Assembly: GCA_008931825.1 (NCBI GenBank)
Contig: QXVZ01018271.1
Span: 1-23,785, forward strand
Source: Phallusia fumigata
Lineage: Eukaryota > Chordata > Ascidiacea > Phlebobranchia > Ascidiidae
DNA: 23,785 nt
Direction of reading: 5' to 3'
A model generated the notes under the pieces. The model was not told where the DNA came from and did no database searches. It was given only the letters and a program-made list of their open reading frames with translations. A program made the translations under genes and the position numbers. Positions 9,948 to 21,900 of the stretch are shown here, piece after piece. Each line of letters begins with the position of its first letter. The first letter of the stretch is position 1.

Positions 9948-12900
9948 ATGGAGGCCAGAGATATCACTGGTCAGAAAGCTGGGAAAATTTGGCACCGTGT
10001 TCCGTCACCAGCCACTAACAATGGGTATGTATGATTATTTGCATTAGAAACCAGTTTACATTTCTTGGTATTATTTGAACTTTTGACAAAATTGTTTTTA
10101 CCTTTTTTTAAAAGGTGTTCAATAAAAGCAAGGTAGGTATAGATTTTAACTTAAAAAATCCTTATGACAAGATACTTAGCTTTAGGTGACAATGTTTTGT
10201 GTTGCAGAGTCATTACTTCTGTTGTGAACACTGGCAAAGGTGTTAAATGTGGCAGATTGAAACGATTCCTTCATGCAACGTTCGACAAATTTGGTGAACA
10301 AATATTGGTCAGTGACCACCTCGGGAGCGTTTACATTTTTGACACTTCTAAAAATAGGTAATAACATATAAACTTCAATTTTTTTAATTTTTTGACTCTT
10401 GGTGCTTTACCTGGCGTTGTTTGCACCCGGAGTTCCTCAGAGTCATCGTAGTTGTTGATGTAGTACGTTAAATTACCAGTACAGTTTGGGGTTATTATTG
10501 TGCAACAAGTTGGGGTGCTTAATGAATGCCTGGAGAATAACACAGGGTTTGTGTGTTTGTAAACATTAGGAATCACTCTTTTAAATAAATGCTTGTTTGT
10601 TTTAATCTTAAAGCTTAGTTTTGCCCTTAAGCTAGCACTTTTGTTTCCGTTTTGTTCTGTATACTTTTATACCATCGAACATTCACAGCCGCTATGCTTT
10701 GTTTTTTATAGTCATTCTATAATACTAGCACTGATTTTTCTTCAAAGGTTTTCGGAAATTCAAAACTGTGGACAATCTTGCACTGCAATTGCAACCGGTC
10801 TCAGGAGACAGAGTGAATATTTGGTGGGATTGGCTGATTCTTCAATAAAATGTTATTCAAAAGGTAACTTTTAGTTCTTTTAATATGGATTACTTAACCA
10901 TTAACAATATTTTGTATTGCACTTTTGATAGAAGGATACTATGACTACTTATTGTCTTGCACAGAGTACCCTCTAATCATTCTGTGTTTCACTTTTGCAC
11001 CAGTTCATTTTCTCTCTATTTATTTAACTATAGTTTTGAAATTAAAACCAGCATAATCTAATCTACAGGGATGGGTCAAGCCAACTAGAACTGGAGCACT
11101 TGGTACATGCTCAACCAAAATCTGCTAAAGCAAATAATAGTGCGCAAAAGAAAGAAGGTTTTAAGTTAGGACGCAAATATTATCAAACGCTTTCCTGAAA
11201 AAGAAGATTTTGCCATACATACAGGGCTTTCCTTAAAGAAAAGACCTAATATAATGTTATGTCATACATGTGGGATGTCATATTACGCAGAGCATGCTTG
11301 GCTGAAAATAAAGCAGTAACATAAACTGCTTGGTGCTCGACCAACAGAACACTTGCAGTTTTGGCACTAATCTGCATTGTNTAGGTAATAACATATAAAC
11401 TTCAATTTTTTTTAATGTTTTGACTCTTGGTGCTTTACCTGGCGTTGTTTGAACCCAGAGTTCCTCAGAGTCATCTTAGTTCTTGATGTAGTAAGTTGAA
11501 CTACCAGTACATTTTAGGGTTATTATTGTGCAACAGGTTGGGTTGCTTAATGAATGCTTGGAGAATAACACAGGGTTTGTGTGTTTGTAAACATTAGGAA
11601 TCACTCTTATAAATAAATGCTTTTATAACCTTAAAGCTTAGTTTTGCACTTAAACTAGCACATTTGTTTCCTTCTAGTTCTGTATACTTTTATACCATTG
11701 AACATTCACAGCTGCTATGCTGTGTTTTTTGTAGTCATTCTATAATACTAGCACTGGTTTTTCTGTAAAGGTTTTCAGAAATTCAAAACTGTGGACAATC
11801 TTGCACTGCAATTGCAACCGGTCTCAGGAGACAGAGTGAATATTTGGTGGGATTGGCTGACTCTTCAATAAAATGTTATTCGAAAGGTAACTTTCAGTTT
11901 TTTATTATGGATTACCTAACTATTAACAACATTTTGTATGTCACTTTTGATGGAAGGATACTATGACTACTTATTGTCTTGCACAGAGTACCCTCTAATC
12001 ATTTTGTGTTTCACTTTTTCACTTTATTTTTTAACTACAGTTGTGAAATTTAAACCAGCATAGACTAATCTACAGGGATGGGTCAAGCCAATTAGAACTG
12101 GAGCACTTGGTACCAGACATGGGGTCGAATACACGTTACATGCATTCGAATACTTTGCGAATACTCGGTTAGCTGTATTCGTATTCATGAATATTTACGT
12201 GGTTTTCGAGTGCCAGCAATTCGAATTGTATTCGAATGAACTGATTCATGTATTCGTATTCACGAATAAATTAAAAATTTCGGAGTGCAACAATTCGAAT
12301 TGTATTCGAATTATTTAATTCTTGTATTCATATTCATGAATTCTTTTAAAAATTTGAGGACAAACTATTCGAATTGTATTCGAATGAATGGGCTCATATA
12401 TTCATATTCACGAATTCTTTTAAAAATTTTGGGGACCAGCAATTCGAATAATATTCGATTAAATCGACCGGCTTATTCGTATTCATGAATTGTTATGTAG
12501 GTTTCAAAGTTCAACAATTCGAATTGTATTCGAATAAATAGTTTGTTGTATTCGTATTCGCGAATGATTGCAGGATTGTTTAGACTACCTATTCGAATGA
12601 ATTGCAAGCAGTATTCGTAGTTGCCAAATCTCATAAAATTAAGACAATTATTAAACTAAAAAGGCATAACACGTTTGAAAAGCCTCCCAATTATACTCCT
12701 GTGGTCCAGAAATTTTAACAATTTAGTTCGTACGTAACAAATTTAGGAATTTGCAAGTATATCTTATACCCTCATGTAATTCGAATAGCACTCGAATGCA
12801 ATTGCATGTGCATTCGTACTCACGAATTGTTACGCCAATAACAAGTTCTTACAATTCGAATTGTATTCGAATAAATTCACGTGAGTATTCGTATTCGTGA

Positions 12901-15900
12901 ATACTTTGTTTAGATTTGATTATCGCCTATTCGAATTGTATTCGAATAAATCCATGCGAATATTCGTATTCGTGAATACTTCGTTCCAATTTCAATGTCA
13001 ACTTTTCGAATAGTATTCGAATGAGTTCACGCAAGTATTCGTATTCGTGAATAGAGGCTTTGAATATCAGCATTGACTATTCGAATTGTAATCGAATAAA
13101 TTGACGCATGTAATCGTATTCGTGAATAGGTTATTTGAATATCAGCATTGACTATTCGAATTGTAATCATGCGTTTTTAAACAAAAGCAAAAAGTATTCG
13201 AATACAGCACGTTCGGAGTAAAACCTGTATTCGAATGCATTCGAATATGAATGACGAATACGAATTGCCCCATGTCTGCTTGGTACATGCTCGACCAAAA
13301 TCTGCTAGAGCAAATAATAATGAGCAAAAGTTCAAATAAGGTTTTAAGTTAGGACTCAAATATCATCAAATGCTTTCCTAAGAAAGAAGATTTTGCCATA
13401 CATACAGGGCTCACCTTAGAGAAAAGGCCTAATATATTGTTATGTCATACATGTGGGATGTCATATTTTGCAGAGCATGCTTGACTGAAAATAAAGCAGT
13501 AACATAAAATGGTTGGTGCTCAACCAACAGAACACTTACAGTTTTGGCATTAATCTATAATGTAGCTTTTATCTGTAGATAATAGAGAGTTAGTAAGTTG
13601 GATGAGAGGACATGAAAGTGCTGTTCACTCTATATCAGTTCACGACAGTGGTCGCTACGGCATTACAACATCTCGGGACACAGCACAAATGTGGAACTTT
13701 GATACATTTGAGAGAATTCGAAAGTTAAATGTCAAAAGTGAAACACCAATACAACAGGTACAAATATTAGTTAGTTTAGAGGATAAATTTACCACGGACA
13801 AATAGGCTTGCAAATTTTTCTAATTTTTTTTTGATGTAACAAGCATATAAAATAAACGTTTTAAAACTTATATTTCAGAAATTTATGACTGCGTCAAAGC
13901 AATAAGAAAGAATTCACATTGCAAGTTTCATTTAACATACAATTACTTCAGGTATTTTTTCTGCCAAGAAGTGACATGATTTTAACATGCTTTACTGATG
14001 ATACCATATTTGGATGGGAAAGTGATAACTTTACATGGAAATACAAACTGAATGCTGAGAGTCAAGTGAAATACGGTTATCGTGCTTTTGCTGTTACCAG
14101 GTAAACAATATAAATACCATTTTTTGATACTTTTCATTATCATTTTTTCGTAATTGTAACTTCTTGTTTAAATAGTTTTCAACAACAAAACCAGTTTATT
14201 CAAAATAAACATAGATTACTTTTTACCATTGAAACCAGTTTTTTTAATTATACCTAAAAACTTGGTAACAATGCAGTATGTAACACCCCTTCACATTGTC
14301 CTGTGTTTTAAGGAATGGCCGAATACTGGTTTGTGGTGGAAAGTCCAATTTGCTTCACCTTTACTCGTTGCAAAGTCACAACATTTCACAAGTTATTAAA
14401 CTTCCAAGCAGTGTGCAGTCTGTCAAACAACTTGAGTTTCTTGTTGACAAGTTTGATCGTGGGGACAGCAAGGTTAGACAAGACTTGCAACAGAGGCTTT
14501 GGTAAAACCTCAATACATTTACACAAATTTAAACACATCTATGAAGTTCCTAAACCAGTGCTTTTCAACCAGTTGGCCATAAAGCAGTTTGTAAAAACCG
14601 CAATTACCCCCTGAAAAATCAAGAAACTGGTTAATTGTGTGTTTTCCACATGTGCCTGTTGGAGAAAATCAATATACCTCAGTTTGAAGTAAGTTTAAAG
14701 TGTGTGAAGATTGCCATGCAGATAAGACAGTAGGCCCTGAGATTTTTTGAGGAACACTGTCCTGTACTAAAATTCAACTGTCGTTGCCCCCCCCTCAAAG
14801 GAAAGCTTCATATGTAACAATATACATTTTTTGTGTTTTTCAGATCCTTGGAGTTTTGGGGCAAGATGGAATTGCCAGATTTATCGACATCAACACTTGT
14901 CACATCCTCTTTGACATACAAGCTCCATTGGAGGGTGACAGACTGACAAAAATCTGCACCCATTCTCAGGGCAGTGATTACATCATCGGTGTAACAGAGA
15001 ACGGAGCTTTGGTATTTTACAGTGCAAAATCATTGACCAGTGAGTTTAACAAGGTAAGAAATACAAACAAAATACAACGAAATGTGCAGAATATGTTATA
15101 ATACAGATCATTCCAGTTTCAAACGAACTATAAGAGAGCTGAAGCATTATACACATGTAAATCAGTCTGTGCATTTTCTGAGCACGCCAGCTTACAAATT
15201 ATGTCAAAATGTTAACTTCACATGCCATTATTATATGTTTCTGCTTTTAGTTAGCTAATCATTACAATCTGTAAAAGGCTTTAAATGCCATCTCTGTCAC
15301 TTGTTGTTGCACTTGCACTGCACTTAACAATGAAAATGTGAACAATAAAATTGAATATGCCCAAACAAAAAACATTATCAGTTCTTATTTAAATCTATTT
15401 GAAGTGTGCTAAAAGCTCCAGCTCTATTAAAGGTAAGTTGTCCGTACCATAGCCGCATCTTTAACTGGAGATCTGGTCCCTATGTAAGGAAAATGATTTG
15501 TCTGTCATTTTATATGTTTATGGGCCCTCTGACGACATGCTGAACTTTTAGTTTTAAATACAGCCATCAGAGCTCGATGAGTTTTGTTCACTAAGTTATG
15601 TTTACTTTTCAGTTTAGGCTATAGATTCTAAACATAATATAACTTGTTTAAACACTTTCCATCTGTTTGACACTCGCATGGTGGCCTAGTTTCCTAGCCA
15701 GTTGGTCTGATTTTTCTTTTCGCTTTTGAAAATGTTTTGATTAAGGCCCCTGGCCCCCTGGTTCGAGTTGTGAAAGATGTTTGGAAAAGAAAAGCACTTT
15801 CATCCGATTCGAGACAGTCACACCGACCACTGGATGGCAGTATGACAACAGGCAGAATTCAATGCAGAAAACTAAAAACAGATTCTGAAAAAGTAAGTGA

Positions 15901-18900
15901 CATCTTGTAAACTTCCATGTAATATTTCCTCATGATTTTTTCTGTATATTTGTCATAAGCATAATTTATTTTTTGCCTGCACTGATGTGGCCGAAATGCC
16001 CTTTACTGAAGCTTTTATGTATGCATGTGCTACCACAGCCCTAATCACTTAGTTAATTTGTGTTTAATTTGCCCTGATGTCTTAACAAAGTGGTAGTTAC
16101 ACAGTTATGTGCAGGTGCCTTGTTTTCCATTATTTCAGTTAAAGCTTCCAAGGTTTTATGCTGTTTTTTCATTTGATGATGCCATGCCTATGTGAAATAT
16201 ATACTCATATGTTTTTAATTTACTGAACTTGTTTCCATACCAAAAATGTTACTAAAAAAACTAATGATAGTCGCTGGTCATGTTGTGTGTTGGAGAGCCA
16301 GATATTGCTCATTATTATCCTTAATTTGAAGGCAGATTTCTTTGACAATATTCTTTTATTTTGTGCAGGAGGAAAACAACCTGCCGAATGGTTTATCTTT
16401 GCCGCGTCTGTTGAAAGTTGTGCGCTGGTTTGGGGAATACCCTGAAGGGTATCGTCTCTTCATTTGGCGAAGTTTGCTGCAGTTACCAGAGAATCAGTCC
16501 GCTTTTATGTCACTCACAGAAAAGGGGACACATCTCTCCTATGCAACCATACAAGAAAAATACCCTGTGAAAAGTGGCAAGCTATTGAGGGTATTGGAAA
16601 GGTACATGCATACATTACAGTAAAACCTGACAGTTTTGTGGCAAAGTTAAGACCTTAAATTCAGTTCTTTGGTTCATTAAATAACTGCTCTGGCAGATGT
16701 TTTCTTATTGATATGTTCATCAATGTAATTTTAAAACAGGGGCATGTATGTTATCAAATCATTTCTATAAGCTGCATCTAAAACAATAGATTGTTATTAC
16801 TAAACACAGGTCGAAAGACTACCTTGGTACCGTAACACTTAGTTTCCTGCTAGAAACTTGCAACATTACAAAACAGACTGTGCCTTTAACATTAATCAAC
16901 CATTTTGGTTTGTGAGGGTATGTAGCAATGTACTGTGATTCTTATCTAAACGAATGTTTATTATTTCAAAGTGGTACTGCCAACTTGCTTATGTCAAGAT
17001 TGACATGATAAACATAACAAATATATTTTTCAGGGTTCTTTCTTCCCTAGCACATTGGTCAGCAATATTTGCCGAACTGGATTATCTTCCACTTATGGTG
17101 TTTCCCTTTGTCAAACTGTTTCAAAACAATGCACTAATATGCTTTGAGATGATCGCAACAATACTAAGTATGTTTGTTCATCCGAAACTGTTTGAAAAAA
17201 TTTTTGTCTTCCTTTTTTATATTTTGCCTAACCTTTAATGGCTGATAAAAAATAGTCATGGAGCACTCTTTTACATCTAAAATGCTTTTTAAAGAGAAAG
17301 TATGTTTTTGGATACGCTACAGAAGTGCCACAGCTCACTGCGTAGGGCAAAGCTAAACAAACTGCTGCTTGAAATGGAATTTAGTTTTATACTAGTTAGG
17401 GTTTCACTGTTCATCGTCATAGTGACATGTTTTTATTTTTCAGCAAATTGGTGTCAGCATTGGTTTGAGTTCTTCCCAAATCCTCCTATCAATGTTCTGA
17501 GTATGATCGAAAATTTGATGAGTCACCATGACCGAGAGTTGCTTCAGCATTTTGTCAAGTATGAAGTCACAACACAGGTAAATGCAGCTGTTGGCAACTT
17601 CAAAAAATTGCCGGTCTTAGTCACCTGAAATATCTAGTTGGGCTATGTTTGTGTTTAGATCTATGCCTGGCCCTTGCTTCAAACTTTGATGTCGGAGGTA
17701 TTGACAAAGGATGAGTGGCTGAAGTTGTTTGATAATGTTTTCAGCAACCACCCAAGCTTCATGCTATACTGTGTTGTGGCCTATTCAATCAGCTGTCGGT
17801 CAGCTCTGCTCAAGACAAAACAAACTGATGATTTTAAGGTAACTATAGGTTGCTCTTTTCTATAATAGTGGGATTAAAATACACTACTGCAAAGTAATTC
17901 TAAAATTTAATGGCTGACTTGTACAACTGCATGTCCCTAAAACCTGGTTATTCTGACACAAAACTTTTCTACCAACATGATAAAATTCGGATTTCGAATA
18001 TATCTAAACTGATTTGGACATAGAAATTAATGCTATATGTTTTACAATATTAGTGATTACTGAGTTTCTTTATTTTAACATAACTCGAAAAACTGCTTGA
18101 TTCAAGACAAATATCATAGCACTAAAGTTTTAACCTTATGTCACAGTACTTCTACCACCATCGAAATGCTTTGGATATCCATGCTGTAATCAAGGAAGCG
18201 TATCGGCTCTCTGAGTGCACCCCCAAAAAGATTGATCCCAAGGAATCCCTCCATCCCCTAGAACCGATTCCTTCGGCTGTGACGTATCCAATATTCAATA
18301 AATACCCCAAGTTTATTGTGGATTATCAAGCACAAGAGAGGGAACGAATACGAAGGGACGAATTGGACTATTTAAGAGAAAAGTAAGATGGGGTTTTATG
18401 GCAATTGGCTGAATGGCTGTTGTAATGTTTTAGTTCCTGAAAAGCAAAATGTATTACTTTTACAGACCTGCGTTTGATTCGAACGTATGATCCTATCTAA
18501 GTTTGAAAGGGTATACACAGAGTATAAGAGTCACGGATCACAATACATGTTTTGTTTTAAAATGTCATGATGATGAAAAAATAGAATTGCGAACATTTTA
18601 CCTAGGGTTGCCAACTTTGTTACGCTTCAATAAAGGATATAAAAACCTTGATATTTTATCACGTCTTGAAAACACACTTTCAACTAATATTTCGATCTGA
18701 TGATGACATAAAATATAGGCATTACTGTTACAAGTTTTCTCACTATGATTTCTTTCATCACAAATTTCGGCTCGATTTTGTAAAGGGCCTCGTCATCACT
18801 ACCTTGTTGTAATTTGCCAAATTTGTCTTGGTCCAAGTCGCAGTTCAGAAACTTAACAAGTCAAAACGATTTTAAAAGGACATATAGTGGTGTTTCAAAT

Positions 18901-21900
18901 CTCAATAAAGGACAAGGACAAATAGAGCAGAATAAAGGATTGTCCTTTGAAATAAAGGACGGTTGGCAACCCTAATTTTACCACATACCTCGGCAACCCC
19001 TGGTATTCATTCATGGCACGCCAAGTAAATTAGAAGTTAATACTTAACTCTTTTTTTGAACCAAATTAAGCGACCTCTTGAAACTTTAACGGTAAGTGCA
19101 GTGCATCTGCTGCAACGAGCCACGTGTTAACCAGTGTTTACAGATTTACCGCAGAAACATAAAGCAGTGACGTCATTTATTTGTAAACTGGCACGATGCG
19201 TTTAACGGGTTGTCGACCCCTTATCTAGTGTCAACCCGGTCGATCGTGTCTGACTTTGTTTTGGTTTACAAGATTTCTAACGACGGTATTTTTCAATCAA
19301 TATTGTTGAAGGGAGAAAAATATCTATCAACTGGTTGGCTACGTATATGTTTTTCTGCCTCGTGCGATATGCCATACGCTCTAGGGCAGGCATGCACAGC
19401 GCAAAGCAAAAGAACAAAAAACAATTTTGTTTTCGATGATCGCATGTTTGTTGTCGTAAATGTGGCTTTATTACCGAACAGTCGATCTGCTTTATTAGGA
19501 AATATTCGATCCACGTTATTAGTGTCCACCTCATGCCTTGACAAAGTGGTCGCCCCTGTTTTTATACAAATCCGCAAAGTTCATGTACAATGTTCCTGCA
19601 AGCCTTCCAACAATATTTTGAAAGTAATGTCTTTTGGTTGCATACAAGCGTTCTTGCAGTTTTTGGATACAAAACGACTTTGCTTGTTACATTCTTTTGT
19701 GGACCGAGACTTTTGTGGAACTTTTATAGCGACCTAAGTTTGGAAAAGCGATTTTTTTTCCTTAAACCAAGATTCACTGTTTTCTCAGACATATCGCTCA
19801 AGAGCTCACCGACCAGATGACGGATCGCAAACTCCACGAGGAAGCTTGGTACAGGAAGAAGGAGATGCTCCAAGATGCAGAGCAGGAGCGGAGAAGAATC
19901 CTTATGGATGAGGAACGAAAGTTGATTGATCAACGTAAAAAGTAAAGGATATTCTGAGATACCTGCTTAACTGCACGATGCTGTTAGATACAAGTGGTAA
20001 GGGCGAAAAATAATTGTTTGAATTAAAAATTTTCCCACTGTAGACTAGCAGCAATGAAACGTGAACTTCGAGTGCGTGAACTTCAACTCCTCGATAAATC
20101 CCGGATGAGGTTCGTCGATCATCAGCAAACTTTAAAACACATCGAGATACAAAGACTGGAGGAAGAGCTTAAACGAAAGGTAAAATCTCCCAATACTCAT
20201 GTTTTGTTCTACATTCAAAGTCGTCCAATCTTTATCCAGACAATTTATAATTTACATGACAGCACACAGAGTTGGTTACTGTACGTTATTGGACACCAAC
20301 GGCGCCGTGATAAGGACCTTAGACAATGGGTTGAAACAGGGGTAACTAAGTTTTACAGTTATGGTCACAAAAGTCAATTAGGACAAATTTGTGCCAATAT
20401 TTGTGGAAGCAAGCAAGCGTTTTTTGAGGAACAGAATGAGCAAGTTCAAGTCTGTGGTGAATAATCGCCTCTAAAGCATGCAGATGTTTTCCGCTTTGTC
20501 CCGTTCCTAAAAATTTTCCCCAGAAGCAAAAATAAATGTCCATTGCCGTTTTTCGCGTTGTCTTAGCTTCTATCTATCTCTTGAAAAAAACAAAACATCT
20601 GTCTCTCAATCTCAATCTAACCTCAATCTAAATAAGTGATTCTCGAAGTGTGGTCCGCGAAAAGATGACTTAAACTGGGCACTGGTTTATAAAATCTCCT
20701 GTTTTGATAACATGTTAGAATGGAATTCTGTATGATGGTCCTCAGAAAAAAGTTAGAAGATAAAGCGGTCCATGGGCTAAAAAAGTTTGAGAAACACTGG
20801 TCTAAAACTACACTTCCTTGTCACGCCTCATTTTTTTTCACCAGACACTACTTCGTGAACAGGAGGCGGCTGCTGTTGTTGAAGATGTCGAAGTGAAAGG
20901 TCTAGAACTGGAAGCTCACCGTGCTGCTATGGAACAAGAGGTGGGAAATCTGTTGTTCAAAAATCTACCTGGTTCTAAAACAAACACGAGATTTGGGAAC
21001 CCACAAAGTGGCGCATTGCTTTCNAACACGAGATTTGGGAACCCACAAAGTGGCGCATTGCTTTCTGATGTCGCTTGCAATTGAAATCTAAAAATGTGTC
21101 TACACTTCACCAATTTGCAATCAGAAACTGAACAAAAAAAACGCAGCAAGGACTGAATTAAAAGTTAATTTTAGTGTGCCTTCTTCTATTTTGGAGATAT
21201 ATGGGGCCCTATCCAAACACGCGATGGACTATTTTTTTACTTCATGTTATCACAGATGGCAAGACAGCAGTCGGAATTGGAGGACGCAGTCCGGTGTGAT
21301 GTGGACAGGAGGATGAGACTGCAAGATGCCGAGGAGAGGATGCACACCAAGTTGCAGGAGCAAGATATTGATGTTGCGGAGACGAAGGTAAATAATGGTT
21401 GTGAGTTTTAATCGGAAAAGTCGAAATACGAGCCACAATGACTTTAGCTGCTGGCAAAAAAAAGCTAACAGCGATTCAATAAGGTATTCCATATAGAAGG
21501 AACGTCTTTATGATCGCGCTGCAAACGTCTTAACCCGCTGGAACCTCAGTAACTATCTGTCTCTAATGATGAAAACTAAACGATGCAATTGACTGTTGCA
21601 CAACACGTAGCTCGACAACAAACCCATTACGTTACGCAGAAACTGAATCAGTGCAAGGGCCATCGGAAAAAAAACTTTTGCAAGCCTGCTGTAACGCCTT
21701 AAGGCGTTGAGTTGAGTTGAGTTTATTTCGCTTGGTGAAAACATAGCGACAGAATTGCACTAAAACAATCACCAAGCCGGAAATAGCTGCGCAGCGTAAA
21801 CAAACGGTATGGAGCGCAAAAAAGTGAAGGGCACAATTGGTGGATCAAGATTGTACGCACTGCACCTACACTGTAATTGTAAGGCGTTATGTGGCGGTTG

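Larger units (their letters stand above)
10355..13563. repeat. Direct duplication around an N gap (copies 10355-11380 and 11382-13563)
   Basis: Copy B restarts at 11382 with taggtaataacatataaac, the exact exon 2/intron 2 junction also seen at 10355. It then follows copy A with scattered substitutions and small indels through exon 3 to the matching end (aatctgcattgt versus aatctataatgt). Copy B is longer mainly because of the 1165-bp element at 12114-13278 plus its target duplication; without these the copies are about 1026 and 1009 bp. The structure indicates two unmerged haplotypes. Confidence 0.85.
9948..15053 (+). other. TBC1D31 exons 1-7: WD40 propeller
   Basis: These seven exons encode residues 1-347. 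WD-like blade signatures appear in order: SDHLGSVYIFD (exon 2), LADSSIKCY (exon 3), MRGHESAVHSISVHDSGRYG with TTSRDTAQMWNFD (exon 4, the most canonical blade), CFTDDTIFGWESD (exon 5), GRILVCGGKSNLLHLYSL (exon 6) and GVLGQDGIARFIDINT (exon 7). Each aligns with its counterpart in vertebrate TBC1D31. Exon 3 is present twice because of the duplication around the N at 11381. The family propeller is taken to be a protein-interaction surface. Confidence 0.85.

Noticed and set aside
12285..12488. Short open frame with NSNNIR-like repeats inside the palindromic array
   Set aside because: The repeated peptide simply reflects translation of the 75-bp tandem DNA units inside a non-autonomous element.
12114..13278. 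CRISPR-like array (regular repeats with spacers)
   Set aside because: The window is eukaryotic, the repeats are diverged palindromic minisatellite units without unique spacers, and they are enclosed by transposon ends with a target duplication.
15680..15780. tRNA-like promoter boxes: tagccagttgg resembles an A box and ggttcgagttg resembles a B box, suggesting a tRNA-derived SINE
   Set aside because: The B-box-like word lies inside the conserved coding exon 8 of TBC1D31 (LVRVVK), spacing is loose and no cloverleaf or A-tail is visible, so the match is likely chance.
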